A DNA stretch of 64,000 nucleotides from Gonocerus acuteangulatus (GCA_946811695.1 OX328123.1:116955746-117019745); one strand, 5' to 3'; shown: positions 32,285 to 43,138, counted from the stretch's first letter. The notes: generated by a model not told the origin, from the letters alone. Program-made: numbers and translations.

Positions 32285-33607
32285 CCCTGGAACACTAAAC
32301 TGCGTCATATTCACGCATATGTCTCAAATCAATTGTCATTTTCTTCCGTTAAATAGAGGTAGAGCCGGCCTCCCCCCCCCCCCCCACCTATTCCTGGAGC
32401 AATTCCTCCTGTCCCTTTCCAGCATGATTTCACCTGTCAGCGAGTGATTAGATAGGTGTGACCTTGAGTTTCCCAGAAGACAGTGCATCAAATTTACGTA
32501 CAGATTAGTAATACACGTAAATTTTTCTACGTCATTTTGATGCACTGTTAGTAATATGAGCATTAAGTCTAAGTCACTCTGACGTATAGTTAGTAATAAA
32601 GACTCATTATAAATTGCATCAGTTTGACACAGAGTTAGTAACGAGCACTTAGAATATAATTACACCATTAATTAATTATGTAAGTAATTGCAAATTACAC
32701 ATTGCTAACGCAATAATTATTTTAAAAGTCGAGAAGGCATTGGGATATTATATTATGTATTATTATTGTTATTCCAGTTATTATTTATTGTGAAAGGCCA
32801 TGGGCGTATATAAGGGGGGGCTGCAGCCCCCCCCCCCCCCGAAATTTATTTTGATGGGTTAAAAATGAGTCATAAAACCTTTAAAAATAACTAAAATAAG
32901 ATTACTGAGTTCATAAAAAATATTTTATTTTAGGTGTAAGAGTTTTAGTTGGTTAAAACTAATCCAAGTTCTAAAATATTAGTATTCCATACCCTGGAAA
33001 TGGTCCCAGCCCCCTTCCTGAAATTTTCTGAGCCCCCCGAAATTATTTTCTATATACGCCCATGTGAAAGGCTTATCCTTTCTTTGGCCAGCTTTGAATA
33101 CTATCTTGATTTTTTTTTATTAAGTTAAACATAAATAATGGTTCCGCCCCTTCAGGTGTTTAGCTAACTAGTTCATGTAAATACGCATGAGGTGTTGTGC
33201 AAAGGCTACTTCTTCCTCCCACTTCTACCTTGAAGGCAATATTGGGTTCCATTTATAAGACTACCTGTATTATATATTAAAAGACTGTCTATATTATAAA
33301 TTATAAGGCTGCCTATATTATAGATGTACGATTAATATTAATATTTTATTAAATATATTTTTTGAACTGTAATATTTCTGTTCTACATCCATATCTTCTT
33401 CTCTTTCGACCATATATTTTGTTGCTCTATGTTTTATGTTTTTAATTTGTATTTTTATGCATTAAATATTGACAAATATTCATTTTTTAACAACAAATTT
33501 CTCCATTATACATGATAATCATGTTCTGAGTCATTTTCCTGTGTATACGTCAAATTGATACACAGGTTAGAAATAGTGTAAGATGAATTAAGGTTAGTGT
33601 TCCAGGG
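32285..33607. mobile_element. piggyBac-type MITE with iterated internal motif
   Basis: The ends 'ccctggaacactaaac' and, inverted, 'gttagtgttccaggg' (33,593-33,607) are followed on the right by TTAA and preceded on the left by TTA. This matches piggyBac TIRs and TTAA targeting. The inside repeats a 'gatgcactgttagtaat' type motif at least four times (near 32,480-32,510, 32,538-32,555, 32,579-32,598 and 32,623-32,642), plus one near the right end. A hAT MITE is nested at 32,799-33,064. No coding capacity. Confidence 0.75.
32799..33064. mobile_element. hAT-type MITE nested in the piggyBac MITE
   Basis: The perfect terminal inverted repeat 'catgggcgtatata' / 'tatacgcccatg' is flanked by the 8-bp direct duplication 'tgaaaggc' (32,791-32,798 and 33,065-33,072), diagnostic of hAT insertion. 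Subterminal G and C runs pair with each other. It is 266 bp and non-coding. Confidence 0.9.
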
Positions 33608-34606
33608 TTAATACAAGGATGGGAGAGTCTCCTATGTGCACAATGTAATTTTGCCCTTTCTTGAAAACATATACTAACAATCTACTAAAGACAAAACAAT
33701 TTAATCGAGCTCGAAGAACTATATACAGAACTCACTAAAGGTAGAACTCAGATCTATGCCATAACACATTACTTTTAAAAAAATACATTTTTAAATAATA
33801 CTAATTTATACACGAAATGCTAGCCAATCTGCCTTCCCTGCCATAGAAATATATACGAAAAGCGGAGAATAACTCCTTTTTCATTTTTAATGTAGTTCTA
33901 TCAACTACACTGACCAAACCATTGGCAATCTCAAAGTTCCAAGATCTTTTCTAAAGAGTCATTTCAAAGATATTATGATTCTTTTTGGTAATGGCTTTAA
34001 TAAAAAAAAAAAAAAAAAAAAATTGTCCAATTTCAATAATGAATAAAATTCCAATTGAAGTACTCAAGGTAGAGAGAAAATCCGTTGAATTGCTGCTTTA
34101 ATTAAATTGATATAGCCTGAAAATTATGGAGGTAAAAAATTTCCATTCCTTAAATGAAATGGCTGATAATTCTAAAGAAAGCTTGGCAAAGTTCCTCAAG
34201 AACGGTTTCCTTCCTAGGCTTGTTAATCTTCTCATTCCTGGGCCATTACACTTCATCCCCTTCTAACGAGTCAGCCTAAAAGGAAACGGGGTAGAAAAAT
34301 GAACTGATTTTGAATTAACTCGTTCAGTTAACAATTTGCGGTCCATAAGAAACATCTTTTCACCTACATGATTATGACGAGCAAAGATTAGCTCTAAATG
34401 AACCAAAATTAAATCTGAAGAAGAGTAAGTACAACTTTGAATGGCCGCCTTACACTTACCACGATTTCCCAAATGTTTTCTAAATTGTTAAGAACACATC
34501 TGAGAACTAATTATGTCTAGTTATAAAATATTGTTTCATCAATACGTCATGAATGAATCTCCAAGAACTTAATGCAAAACTTGAAGAACTTAACGCAAGA
34601 ACTTGA
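33608..34606. other. No gene recognised
   Basis: Non-coding. A-tract at 34,001-34,021. A 69-codon frame at 34,263-34,472 (-) has no recognised domain. Confidence 0.4.
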
Positions 34607-34696
34607 GCCTCAACTTGAGGAATAGAACCTTCCACTAGCAGGGCCCAGTCTAGACGAGGCCCTGCTAGTGGAAGGTTCTATTCTTCAAGTTGAGGC
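34607..34696. repeat. 39-bp inverted repeat with 12-bp loop
   Basis: The arm 'gcctcaacttgaggaat...' (34,607-34,645) pairs with 34,658-34,696 with a single mismatch; the loop is 'cagtctagacga'. It lies just upstream of a hammerhead-like motif. Confidence 0.9.
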
Positions 34697-34710
34697 TGAA
34701 TTTAAGGTTT

Positions 34711-34745
34711 AAGTATGTTCCCCTGAAGAAGCACCAAAAAGGGTG
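34711..34745 (+). ncRNA. Hammerhead-like catalytic core motif
   Basis: 'ctgaaga', then a stem 'gcacc / gggtgc' with an A5 loop, then 'gaaac', fits CUGANGA - stem II - GAAA. Together with the surrounding text it resembles the terminal repeat region of Penelope-like elements. Stems I and III and the cleavage site were not defined. Confidence 0.4.
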
Positions 34746-34964
34746 CGAAACATGTAGGGAAGAGAAACAAAAAGTGTGAAAGTGTGTGGTGTAATTTTAT
34801 TGACCTTCCGCCTTATTCGCCAGTTCTACTTATTTTTTTTATCCAAGTAAGTTTTTTTTAATGCAAATATAATTGCCTGTGCGTACCGAGAACAGTAATA
34901 TATTCAGGGGTAATTGAAACGCATTGCGTAATAATTATTAGTAAGCATAACATTAGTTTTTGAT
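34746..34964. other. No gene recognised
   Basis: Short AT-rich interval. Confidence 0.4.
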
Positions 34965-35098
34965 GGGGTCTCCCATGGTCAAGTGGCTAGCGCGCTAGAT
35001 TCATAAGCGGGAGATGGTGGGTTCGATCCCCACCGGCGCCAGAAATTTTCTCATCTCAGGGCTCGCTGAGAGAATTCCTGGCTGCACCCTGCATAAAT
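34965..35098 (+). mobile_element. S2 SINE with tRNA-like head
   Basis: The head 'ggggtctcccatggtcaagtgg' carries an A box. A CAT sits in the anticodon-loop position ('attcata'), and a canonical B box/T arm 'ggtgggttcgatccccacc' follows. The acceptor ends do not pair well. It continues into the S2 body ('agggctcgctgagagaattcctggctgcaccctg'), shared with 5.9 and 19.7 kb. It is a SINE, not a tRNA gene. Confidence 0.8.
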
Positions 35099-35350
35099 AA
35101 TTGCCTGCTTTGCCAAGAACTATCTTCTTTGATGAACTAATGATTGTTTCCAAGTGCTAATAATAAAATGTTGACTTACAGGTTATGCGTCAAATAAACT
35201 CGTTTACTTAACATTCTTATCCCTAGTATCATTTAGAAAGCTTGGACTTCATGGAGTTAATATTTTTAAAACAATACTACCTCAATGAAACCTTAAAGGG
35301 AAGTGTGATTTTAGAGTCCACTATGAACAGAAGGCTAGCCTTGAATATAT

Positions 35351-35409
<59 letters not shown>

Positions 35410-35599
35410 AAACACATACAAGAATATGTAATGTTGCTGACATGTGGTTTTTGTATGGTTTGTTTTATGTAATGTAAGTTTTTAATTTAATTTATTCGTG
35501 TTCTATGCATTTTTATAGCTCGTTTTTGCTCTCCAAAATAATAACGCAAAAAATGAGCTTACAATCATTGTGTTACTCAATATTTTCTTTTGTTTTTAC
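35099..35599. other. No gene; contains (TA)n at 35,353-35,410
   Basis: Non-coding except for short frames that read through the microsatellite. Confidence 0.45.
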
Positions 35600-36231
35600 A
35601 GGCCTTCAAATTCGGCAAGGTCAAAAGTCAAATTCGCACGATTTTCTGGATCCAGATTAAACCAGGCCGAAAAGGTGCCCAGACAGTCCAAGATATTTGC
35701 GACGCGTTTTGCCTAGCCATTACAGACGAACGAATGGGGTAATGGTGATCCAGCTTATTCCGCAGTGATGAAGGGGAGCCATGAAGGTGAAAAGGACCGT
35801 GGCAGGTCTCATCCATAAAATATTTATGATTCCGGGTGAGACGATTATAGCGCATTTGTACTGTCAACAAATTGAAGTATTATAGCGCGGAGTATGTGCT
35901 TTGCATTGGTCAATTAATAGAACCCATTCTCCTCCATGACAACGCTCGACCGGACATTTCAATGAAGACGCGACTACTGCTGCATTAGTTGGACCATGAA
36001 AGTCTTAGCAAACATGACCATCCACCATAGTTGCCGGACCACCCGCCTACCAGCTACCACTTTTTCAATAATTTTGACAATTTCCTCCTGGAAAATTGTT
36101 TCAGAAACCTAGGGGATGCCAAAAATGCGTTCACAGACTTTATCACCTACAGAGCTCCACGCGACCAGTATTTATCAGCTTCTATTGGTTCTTATTTCGA
36201 TTATAAAAATGGTTCTGTTATTTTAACTTAA
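35600..36231 (+). pseudogene. Decayed mariner transposase (second family)
   Basis: Pieces of a mariner transposase readable across three frames. The N-terminal part (35,600-35,740) gives IRTIFWIQIKPGRKGAQTVQD and AITDERMG, matching the first helix-turn-helix region. The C-terminal part (35,925-36,231) gives LLHDNARPH with the second catalytic Asp, then HPPYLPDHPPTSYHFFNNFDNFL. The third Asp block (normally PYSPDL-PTDYHFF) has lost its final Asp-type residue here. The end matches the family's SNGSYFD tail. The middle is missing or unreadable, with several stops and frameshifts. It differs from the 28.7 kb mariner (YHFF rather than FFLF subgroup). Dead and old. Confidence 0.75.
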
Positions 36232-36704
36232 AACGTTAAAAACTTAGATCATGTTTGCATTAACCTAGACATACATATATACTTATAAATTCCCACTACA
36301 GGTATTAAAAAATAGCGGGCTTAATTTGGGATTAACATGATAATTTCTGTTAATAAATTTTTTGGATGTTGTTAGGAGTTGCTAAGAAATCTGTATTGAT
36401 GAAGAATGTAATAATCTCCTTGTATACAAGCCCGGGATGTTTATGGCTGACGGAGGTATGTTTAATATCTACAGAGATGTTTAATCTTATCTTCTGTCGA
36501 GTCAAGAATATCTGAAGATATAATTAATTCGGAAGTTAATGTAAATATAAAGTTCTATAGCTTCGTTAATAATAAGAAATTTGTAACGAGTATTAACTTA
36601 TTATAAATTGCTATTGAAACTCAAATTTTGAGTTATTGTCCTGAATATAAGCTTTAACTAACGTGGCGTTTAGTTAATTCTGGTGGAATTAGGTGTTCAC
36701 GTAC
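36232..36704. other. No gene recognised
   Basis: AT-rich non-coding sequence. Confidence 0.4.
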
Positions 36705-36888
36705 CTAAAGGATTTTTTATATTAAAATTTTTAATTATTTTTAGAGGGCTTTAAATTTTTAGAACGCTCAGAGCAGGCAAACCTAGGCACCGTGCGATGC
36801 GAGGACGATAACAGGTCAGCTGTTACCGTACTGTATCAATTTCATATTATTATTTTTATTTGCGGTTCATTTCAACTATGATGGCAGA
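36705..36888 (+). repeat. F3 dispersed repeat
   Basis: It matches the reverse complement of about 420-600: 'ggattttt.atatt', 'ttttagaggg.ttaaa', 'gagcaggcaaacctaggca', 'gaggacgata', and 'tttcaactatgatggcag' at the right. It ends exactly where the CAGTCC MITE begins. Confidence 0.65.
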
Positions 36889-37470
36889 CAGTCCAGGCAA
36901 CGCATGCTTGAAAACAGCTATAGGTGGAAATTTTTGGAACATAATTTTTGACAACGTAACTTTGATTAGGCTGGATAGGAGGTGAACATATCAAAAGTCC
37001 TTTGACATTTGAAGGAAAATACATAAAATAGTAAAGTAATATATATTTTTGAAGCGAATGGAATTCTCTAAAACCCTATAACCGACATTTATTGTTTGGG
37101 TTCATCGTAGAAGAAATATCCGGTCGAGAATAGAAAAAAGTGTGTTTTTTCCCAAAATGAAAGACTTTCAAGAGCGGATATTTCGAAAACTTAAGATATC
37201 TCGAAAAACGTTATTGAATAGAACTTGTAGGAAATTTAATCGGCTTTTATTTGTTATAGAATAGTCATGTCGCTAGGACGCAGGGTTTCCGAGATATAAG
37301 TGAAAACCCGAAAAATGGGACCTTCTAAACCCCCCCCCCCCTCCCCCCGGCACAAAGGCTACGGGCGAGGACTTTTGATATGTTCACTTTCTATCCAGCC
37401 CAAACAAAGTTACGAAGTCAAAAATTTTGTTCCAGAAATTTCCATCTATAACTGTTCGTTGACTGGACTG
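36889..37470. mobile_element. MITE with CAGTCC ends, copy 2
   Basis: The ends 'acagtccaggcaacgcatg' and inverted 'ctgttcgttgactggactg' match the 18.0 kb copy, as does the interior ('gggaccttctaaacccc', 'cacaaaggctacgggcgagg'). It is longer because of about 170 extra bases near 37,020-37,190. Confidence 0.75.
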
Positions 37471-37499
37471 GAGACGTTGAATTACTAGAAATAATATGT

Positions 37500-37758
37500 G
37501 ATTTTGTCCCTCATAGAGGTTACGCTATACCTGGTAATGGTCTATCCGAGGTAAAAATATCCCTCCTCATCACACAGTGTCCCCAGTCAGAATAATTCTT
37601 TGTAATGCTCGCAAATATAATGGTTGTTTCCAAATGACAACTTTGAAACATAATTTTTTTAGATTTTTACGTCCATTTATAATTGATAACAAATTTTAAC
37701 CTGTACTGGTTAAACTGGTGCTCTTATCTGCGTTGACGAAGCACGGGTATTCAGCTAG
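37500..37758 (+). mobile_element. Helitron 3' end, second family
   Basis: It ends 'gacgaagcacgggtattcagctag' followed by T, the usual CTRR terminus and A/T insertion. It shares 'gctcgcaaatataatgg.tgtttccaaat' and the terminal text with 53,290-53,573. The 5' TC end was not found. Confidence 0.65.
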
Positions 37759-37919
37759 TAAAATATAAAAATATTGTAATAGAGTGGAACGATCAAAAAG
37801 TAATAATAATAATAATACATGAGTTTATTAAATCAACAATTCTAATGCTTCTGCGCTTACTGGGATTTATTTTTTTTTTTTTCGGTTCAGGTTATATGCT
37901 AGATATAAGTGAATCAGAT
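37759..37919. other. No gene recognised
   Basis: Short interval with an ATA-rich stretch and a T tract. Confidence 0.4.
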
Positions 37920-37923
37920 GATT

Positions 37924-38480
37924 CTAAATTCCTGTGGAATACAACATATTTATTCGCCGAATTGTTTTAGCGTGGTTCAGCCTAAAGATTGTGTAATATT
38001 TATTTCTCCGTTCCTGGGCTTCTTCAGAGAGCTGCCCAATCGGAAGAGGTGCTGTTGCTGTTATTTTGGCACCTTGAAAATGACCACACACAGGAATGCT
38101 GTTAATGACTTTAAGGGTTGACACGTCATTATAATAATTTAAAAAAAATGAATTAAAACCTTGAGAACTGTTGAGGGCATACAATTGGATAGCCAATTCT
38201 GCAGTCTCTTGCACGCACAACCCAAATTTCATCGGGTCAATTGTATGTTGACTGTTTATAGCCTCAAGAATGAGTGAAAATTTACGAATCAAATTCTCAT
38301 CGATTTTTTTTATTGCTCATGTCAAAGATGGATCAGGAAAAAAAACTTCTGTCGACACATAATAATCGACACGGATTCCAAGTTTTTTGATTAAGTTTTC
38401 CTGTATTCTCTTAAGAGTCGTATTTGTGGTTCTCCATCTTTTGAAATTCAAATTGTAGACCTAGGACGAGCTTGGACTAC
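37924..38480 (-). pseudogene. Remnant of a widespread insect TE-type protein
   Basis: The minus strand carries a 122-residue open stretch with the block PIGQLSEEAQERRNKYY, then FRLNHAKT. Before it, after one stop, comes LKRIQENLIKKLGIRVDYY, FFPDPSLT and LIRKFSLILEAI. I recall many insect hypothetical proteins with the same order (a region like RRFFSDP, then LSEEAQEARNKD, then HSRK), usually multi-copy and associated with mobile elements. That link is from memory and should be tested by search. Here the frame is broken by a TGA near 38,317, and the conserved tail after the LSEEAQE block is replaced by RRINMLYSTGI*. Function of the intact family is not known to me. Confidence 0.5.
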
Positions 38481-39647
38481 CTTCCCGTCGAGTATGTTGA
38501 AGATCAAAGCATGTCTAATTGATATTTTTATCTCTCTAAAGTGCAAGTTGGTATTTATAAATTTTTAAACATGCTTTCAACTACTTTCATTCTCGCGAAT
38601 AGTACGCGAAACATTTCAAATAAATCACAATAATTACTAAAAGGGTAAAAAGGGGCAAATGAATTTATAGTAATATATTCTCCGCCCCATCCCGGTCCTA
38701 GATCAATTGCCGCCATCTTACGCTAGGATAAGCGTTTTACTCAAACCTTCCTTTAAATTTGTTTTCCTGTGTGACAGGTTTCCGGTTATCTACATTTTTT
38801 GTTTATAGGCAGCTATTGCTATCAATTAGTTCGTCTTTATGCTTACTTTAATGATGAAAAGCACCGATCAACCAAATGTGGTTTAACAAGCTCAAATTAT
38901 TGTTACAAGAAGTAGGAAAATCGTACAGCAGCAAGAAAAAAAATTAATTTCAGCATTAATTTTTTTTTTTGTTTGGAACAAGCGTATAGGGTTTCATTCT
39001 TTGACTAATCAAGGATAAATATCAGTAAATATTAACTCCAGAAATGGACATTGCATTTTGGAGTATTTTCCTCCTTTGCCCCAATCCAGCGTTTCAACCA
39101 CTAGAAGCAAGATGTGTGCTTTCATTATTATTAGAGACTAAAATATTTTGCTCCTTGCAACGTAACACCCTTTATTTTGTTCTTAACTAATGATTATTTA
39201 ATTTACAAGTATATGATATGACTTAATACAGACTAGAATTGTAATTATGACAAATAGCTTATATTCCAAATTAATTATAAACGAAATAAAAATCTGAAAA
39301 ATTCTATCTATACCAGAGTATAATTTCTTGAAATGTTAAATAAAATAAATAAGTGCATAATAAGTATTTCAAATACTGTACTTTACATAAGTAAGTACAG
39401 TATTTAAAATAGAAATATTTGAGTAAAGATAGTATAAAACATATTCATATTTACCTTTTCTAATTTCAGGTTTTTACTATTTAGTAAACATATATATTTT
39501 TCCTTAATCTATTAGGATTAAAAAAATAAAAAATAAAAAACAAGTATTATTTTACTTTTCATTGATAATATTGTCGAATGTTTTGAGTTGATGTGAATTT
39601 AAGAGAATACTGTTTTGTTGCTCGGAAAGTAATTTGTTCCAATTATA
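38481..39647. other. No gene recognised
   Basis: AT-rich non-coding sequence. A small hairpin lies at about 39,372-39,405 (aaatactgtactt / aagtacagtattt). Confidence 0.4.
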
Positions 39648-40440
39648 CAGGGTGTCACACATTGAGATGTCATAACTTTAGGGGTTTATTCTACTTCTCA
39701 TTTGTAGTTCAGGGACGCAGAAATGAGCGTTCTATCTCAACATGCAAAGAGGCTACTCAAACTTTTGTCTTTTTTAAAAACTTAAACAATGCTTTTTTTT
39801 GTTTGGCTCTAGAAAAACTGACTTTTCGGAAGTTGTAATCAATGCATCGTAAATAAAAACCATATTTTTAGAATCTACATTAAATTTACAATAAGAAACA
39901 CCCATTATTGAAATATTACCATGAAAATTAAGAGCTATATTCAAAGGCATATAAATGAGAACGTTTAATATTAGTTTTTTATTAAATTAACCAATATTTT
40001 CTTAATCAGTTATTTTTAGACTTAGAGGTTTGCCTCCGCCTCAATAGTTGCATTATATAATAAGCTTCAAAATGGTACCTCGTAGTTTAAGATAAAAATC
40101 TATTTCAATCTATTTTTTTCTGATTTCCACGTCAAAACCAATAAATGTGCTTTAGCGTGAAGGAGCCATTCTGAACAAATTCTTTAATTTCACAGTATGA
40201 TGGCGATGTCCCATCCTTCCCATACTACATGACGTTTATTACACAAGCCCATCTATCAAATATTAACTCACTCTGCTTTCAAATGGATGGTTGCCCAGCT
40301 GATAATGGACGTGTGGCGACGGAATGGCTGAACAGTGAATTCCCTAACCATTCCCAAACTACGTACAGACATTTTTTGCTCAGAATAAGGATAGGAGGAC
40401 AATTCGGAATCAAGGGTGAAAGAATTTAGAAGAACATATT
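39648..40440 (+). pseudogene. Tc1/mariner-type element remnant with transposase block
   Basis: The left side begins TA followed by 'cagggtgtcacacattgag', an end similar in style to the foldback elements. At 40,240-40,435 a frame reads CFQMDGCPADNGRVATEWLN then SEFPNH. This is the catalytic HDG/QDG-x-P block of the same broad transposase class, with the second catalytic Asp retained. The next block (RWIGR..., P-rich and the final acidic residue) is not recognisable, being replaced by SQTTYRHFLL. The N-terminal domain is absent. The right terminus was not found. Whether left end and coding scrap belong to one element is inferred from proximity only. Confidence 0.5.
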
Positions 40441-40566
40441 GGTAATAAATACCATTATTGTAAATACAATAAATACATGTATTATATGGTTATGCCTTGA
40501 GGGTCTTGGTAATATTGATTCTATTCTATTTAATTACATTTCTGCTTATAAGTGAACTGGGTTATA

Positions 40567-40810
40567 CATTAGAGAACTGCACGGATAAGTAAAAAGTAAT
40601 CGGATAAATAATCAACGAGTATAAAATGGACGATGCGAGTACATACTCGGCATCGTTTGGACTTGGCATCGCCAAGTATAAACTGGACGATGCGAGTACA
40701 TACTCGGCATCGTCTCGAATTGGCATCGCCGATTACTTTTCATTACGATTACGAGTAATACTCGTGAGTACTGCATCGTAGGCATCGTAAATAACAGTCG
40801 ACTTCTCGTC
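40567..40810. repeat. GATGCGAGTAC-type tandem duplication in a hAT-like unit
   Basis: Two copies of a roughly 58-bp unit ('tggacgatgcgagtacatac...ggcatcgcc') occupy 40,617-40,732. They lie between 'gcacggataagtaaaaagtaatcgg' and inverted 'cgattacttttcattacg'. The layout resembles a small hAT-like element, but ends and TSD were not established. Confidence 0.4.
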
Positions 40811-40953
40811 ATGTCGATAAAGGAGAGAAGATAAGCTACAAACGTCCGATTCGCAGGAACTGCGTCATCTCAGCGCGGTTCCGTTTATATCTCTAGTGCT
40901 ATTAGTAAAGGAATAGTAGCAGTTATTGGTGCGGTTTGATCTTTCTTGATAAA

Positions 40954-41623
40954 TCTACATATATATAAAAATCACGTGTCTGTATGTTTTTCTGTCTGTT
41001 TGTTTGTTCCTTATACAAATCCAAACCTTTTGACCGATTTTTACCAATATTGGAATAATGGTAGTTCTTGATACGAGAAATCACCTAGGGTGGGTAAAAA
41101 AAATCTACCAGCTGTCTGTCTGTATGTTTGTCTCTTATACAAATCCACACCGTTCGTCCGATTTTGACTAAACTCGGTACGCATATAGATCCTAATCTGG
41201 AGAGTGTCGTAGGCTAGGTCATAAATCTCTACCAGCTATATGTCTGTAAGTTTGTTTCCTATAAAAATCCACACCGTTCGACCGATTTTGACTTAAGTTG
41301 GAACACAGGTAGATCTTAATACGGAAATTGCCATAGGCTAGGTCAAAACGGCTACCATCTGTCGGTCTGTATGTTTGTTCTTTATACAAATCCACACCGT
41401 TAGACCTATTTTTACCAAACTTGGCATACATGTATGTCTTGATACGGGGGGTGTTATAGGTTAGGTCAAAGTCGTCTAGGACTCACAGTTGGGAGGTCAC
41501 AGGTTCGAAACAGTTACAGATTCGTGTTATTAGATTTTAATAATACTTATTTTGTTTCTAATTTATTTAGGATTTTCTATATGCAGAAACTAGGTGTAGC
41601 ATGGCGCGCTGGGTAACAGCTAG
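40954..41623 (+). mobile_element. Non-autonomous Helitron inside F1
   Basis: It starts 'tctacatatatataaaaatc', ends 'gcgctgggtaacagctag' and is followed by T. Internally, a block around 'tgtttg.t..ttatacaaatccacaccgtt' recurs at least four times with period about 120-125 bp. It matches the copy at 14,696-15,287. Removing it rejoins the F1 copy ('gataaa' + 'tataaaat'). Confidence 0.85.
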
Positions 41624-41837
41624 TATAAAATAAAATCTCGAAGAGAAAAGAGATTTAAGGCGACACAACAGGAAACAGACAGTATCATGGCGACTTCCCT
41701 CACCTTCTCAACGTTCGCTCTTGGAAACATTACAACGATGTTTCACATTATCTTACCTTGTTTTCTTCAAATGCAATATTTTTAATGTTAAATGAAATTA
41801 AAATAAGCAACAACCGGTTAAAAGGTTAGGTAAACAG

Positions 41838-41890
<53 letters not shown>

Positions 41891-42437
41891 CGCTCAGAAG
41901 ACAATTGTGAATTTTCAAATCCGTTCATTTCCGATTTAAATTACCTCATCAAAAATTACATCGGAACCTTTTTTGTAGAGAATTTAGTAAGCTTTTGAAT
42001 GATTAAGTTCCACTTACCACGATTTCGTACCGTTTTAGAAAATATACGAAGATCCAAAAGCTTTTCATGCCTATTAATGAAATATTTTGTTTCTAGTACT
42101 TCCTTAACACCGAACGGAACCAAAATTAACCTATCATAAATTATAGGAATATCGAACGCCTGGAACAAGTTTCAACTAAATTAATCCTTTTTGAATGCCC
42201 AAACTGAAAATTAGTTTTGAAAAGTAGGTCTTTCATTGTTCTCGAAAACGGTTACAGATATCGCTTTAAAAATGGTTTTATTCGTATTTCTACGTTAATA
42301 AACCATATGCTTGCATGAGTATCCAAAATGTTAGCGTTACAATGTTTTTACACGCAAATTTCACTCCAAAAAGAATCATGCGGTGGACGGATTCTGCTGG
42401 CTTACGAACTTGACCTTTCAAATTAGTCGAAAATCTG

Positions 42438-42494
<57 letters not shown>

Positions 42495-42497
<3 letters not shown>

Positions 42498-42803
42498 ATG
42501 TTTATTTTTCGTCGCTGGGATGATATCTTTAGATGGAACGGCATTTTTCTCCAGCGGTGGTACTCCTCATCACATCTTCCTGGGATATTTCGATGGATTC
42601 ATCTCCATCTTCGTCAGCCAGGTACTTGTTGTTTCTTCCTCGGTGGTTGCCAAGGGAATGAAATTTTTCTCGATGTGGGCGCCCTTTCTACTCTCTAGCC
42701 CCAGTATCGGCGGACCAATGGTGTTGAAGCTCCCTGGTGTAGTTGGGATTCTGTCCGTTAGTAGCGCTGATGGTATTGCGTCTTTCATATATTTTTTTGC
42801 GTT

Positions 42804-42808
<5 letters not shown>
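42495..42808 (-). other. Coding-like insert between two TA arrays
   Basis: A minus-strand frame (42,808 down to 42,570) gives KDAIPSALLTDRIPTTPGSF..., then IGPPILGLESRKGAHIEKNF and ATTEEETTSTWLTKMEMNP, before two stops. A second frame then gives RWRKMPFHLKISSQRRK. The segment is GC-richer than its surroundings and is absent from the two other full F1 copies. It looks like a captured protein-coding piece (perhaps a retroelement ORF1), but no domain is recognised. Confidence 0.35.
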
Positions 42809-42848
<40 letters not shown>

Positions 42849-43069
42849 TTGAACCACCTTTATATTCTTGCTCTACGGGATCTGAAACATGAAATTTTCG
42901 TGTGGGTACTTCCGGATTTTGTCATGAGATCAACCTTATAAGCGGGTTTCCTATGGAGGGAGGGAGGAACCGCGCTAAAGTTAATTGGGCGGTTAAATCA
43001 AGGGATGCGGATTAAAGAGCGTCGAGTGATTGTAATCAGCAGTGTTCAGCAGTAGCACGAACTTAATCG

Positions 43070-43138
43070 CTTATTTTTGTCCTTAAGTTCCATATTTGTT
43101 TTTTCGTTACAAATATGGAACTTAAGGACAGAAATAAG
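43070..43138. repeat. Perfect 30-bp hairpin
   Basis: 'cttatttttgtccttaag...' at 43,070-43,099 pairs with 43,109-43,138 with one mismatch (T/C) around a 9-nt loop (tttttcgtt). It lies between F1 copy 3 and the next region. Function is unknown. Confidence 0.85.

Larger units (their letters stand above)
40845..42975 (+). repeat. F1-family repeat copy 3, split by insertions
   Basis: The 5' part 'gattcgcaggaactgcgtcatctcagcgcggtt' runs to 40,953, is interrupted by the Helitron (40,954-41,623), and resumes to the core 'gctggcttacgaacttgacc' and (TA)n at 42,439-42,494. A second insert (42,495-42,808) separates two TA arrays. The 3' module 'tttgaaccacc...cttccggatttt...ggaaccgcgcta' follows to 42,975. 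A 55-base A tract lies at 41,839-41,888. Confidence 0.8.

Noticed and set aside
34965..35041. tRNA gene with CAT anticodon
   Set aside because: The acceptor stem does not pair, and the sequence continues into a dispersed SINE body shared with two other loci.
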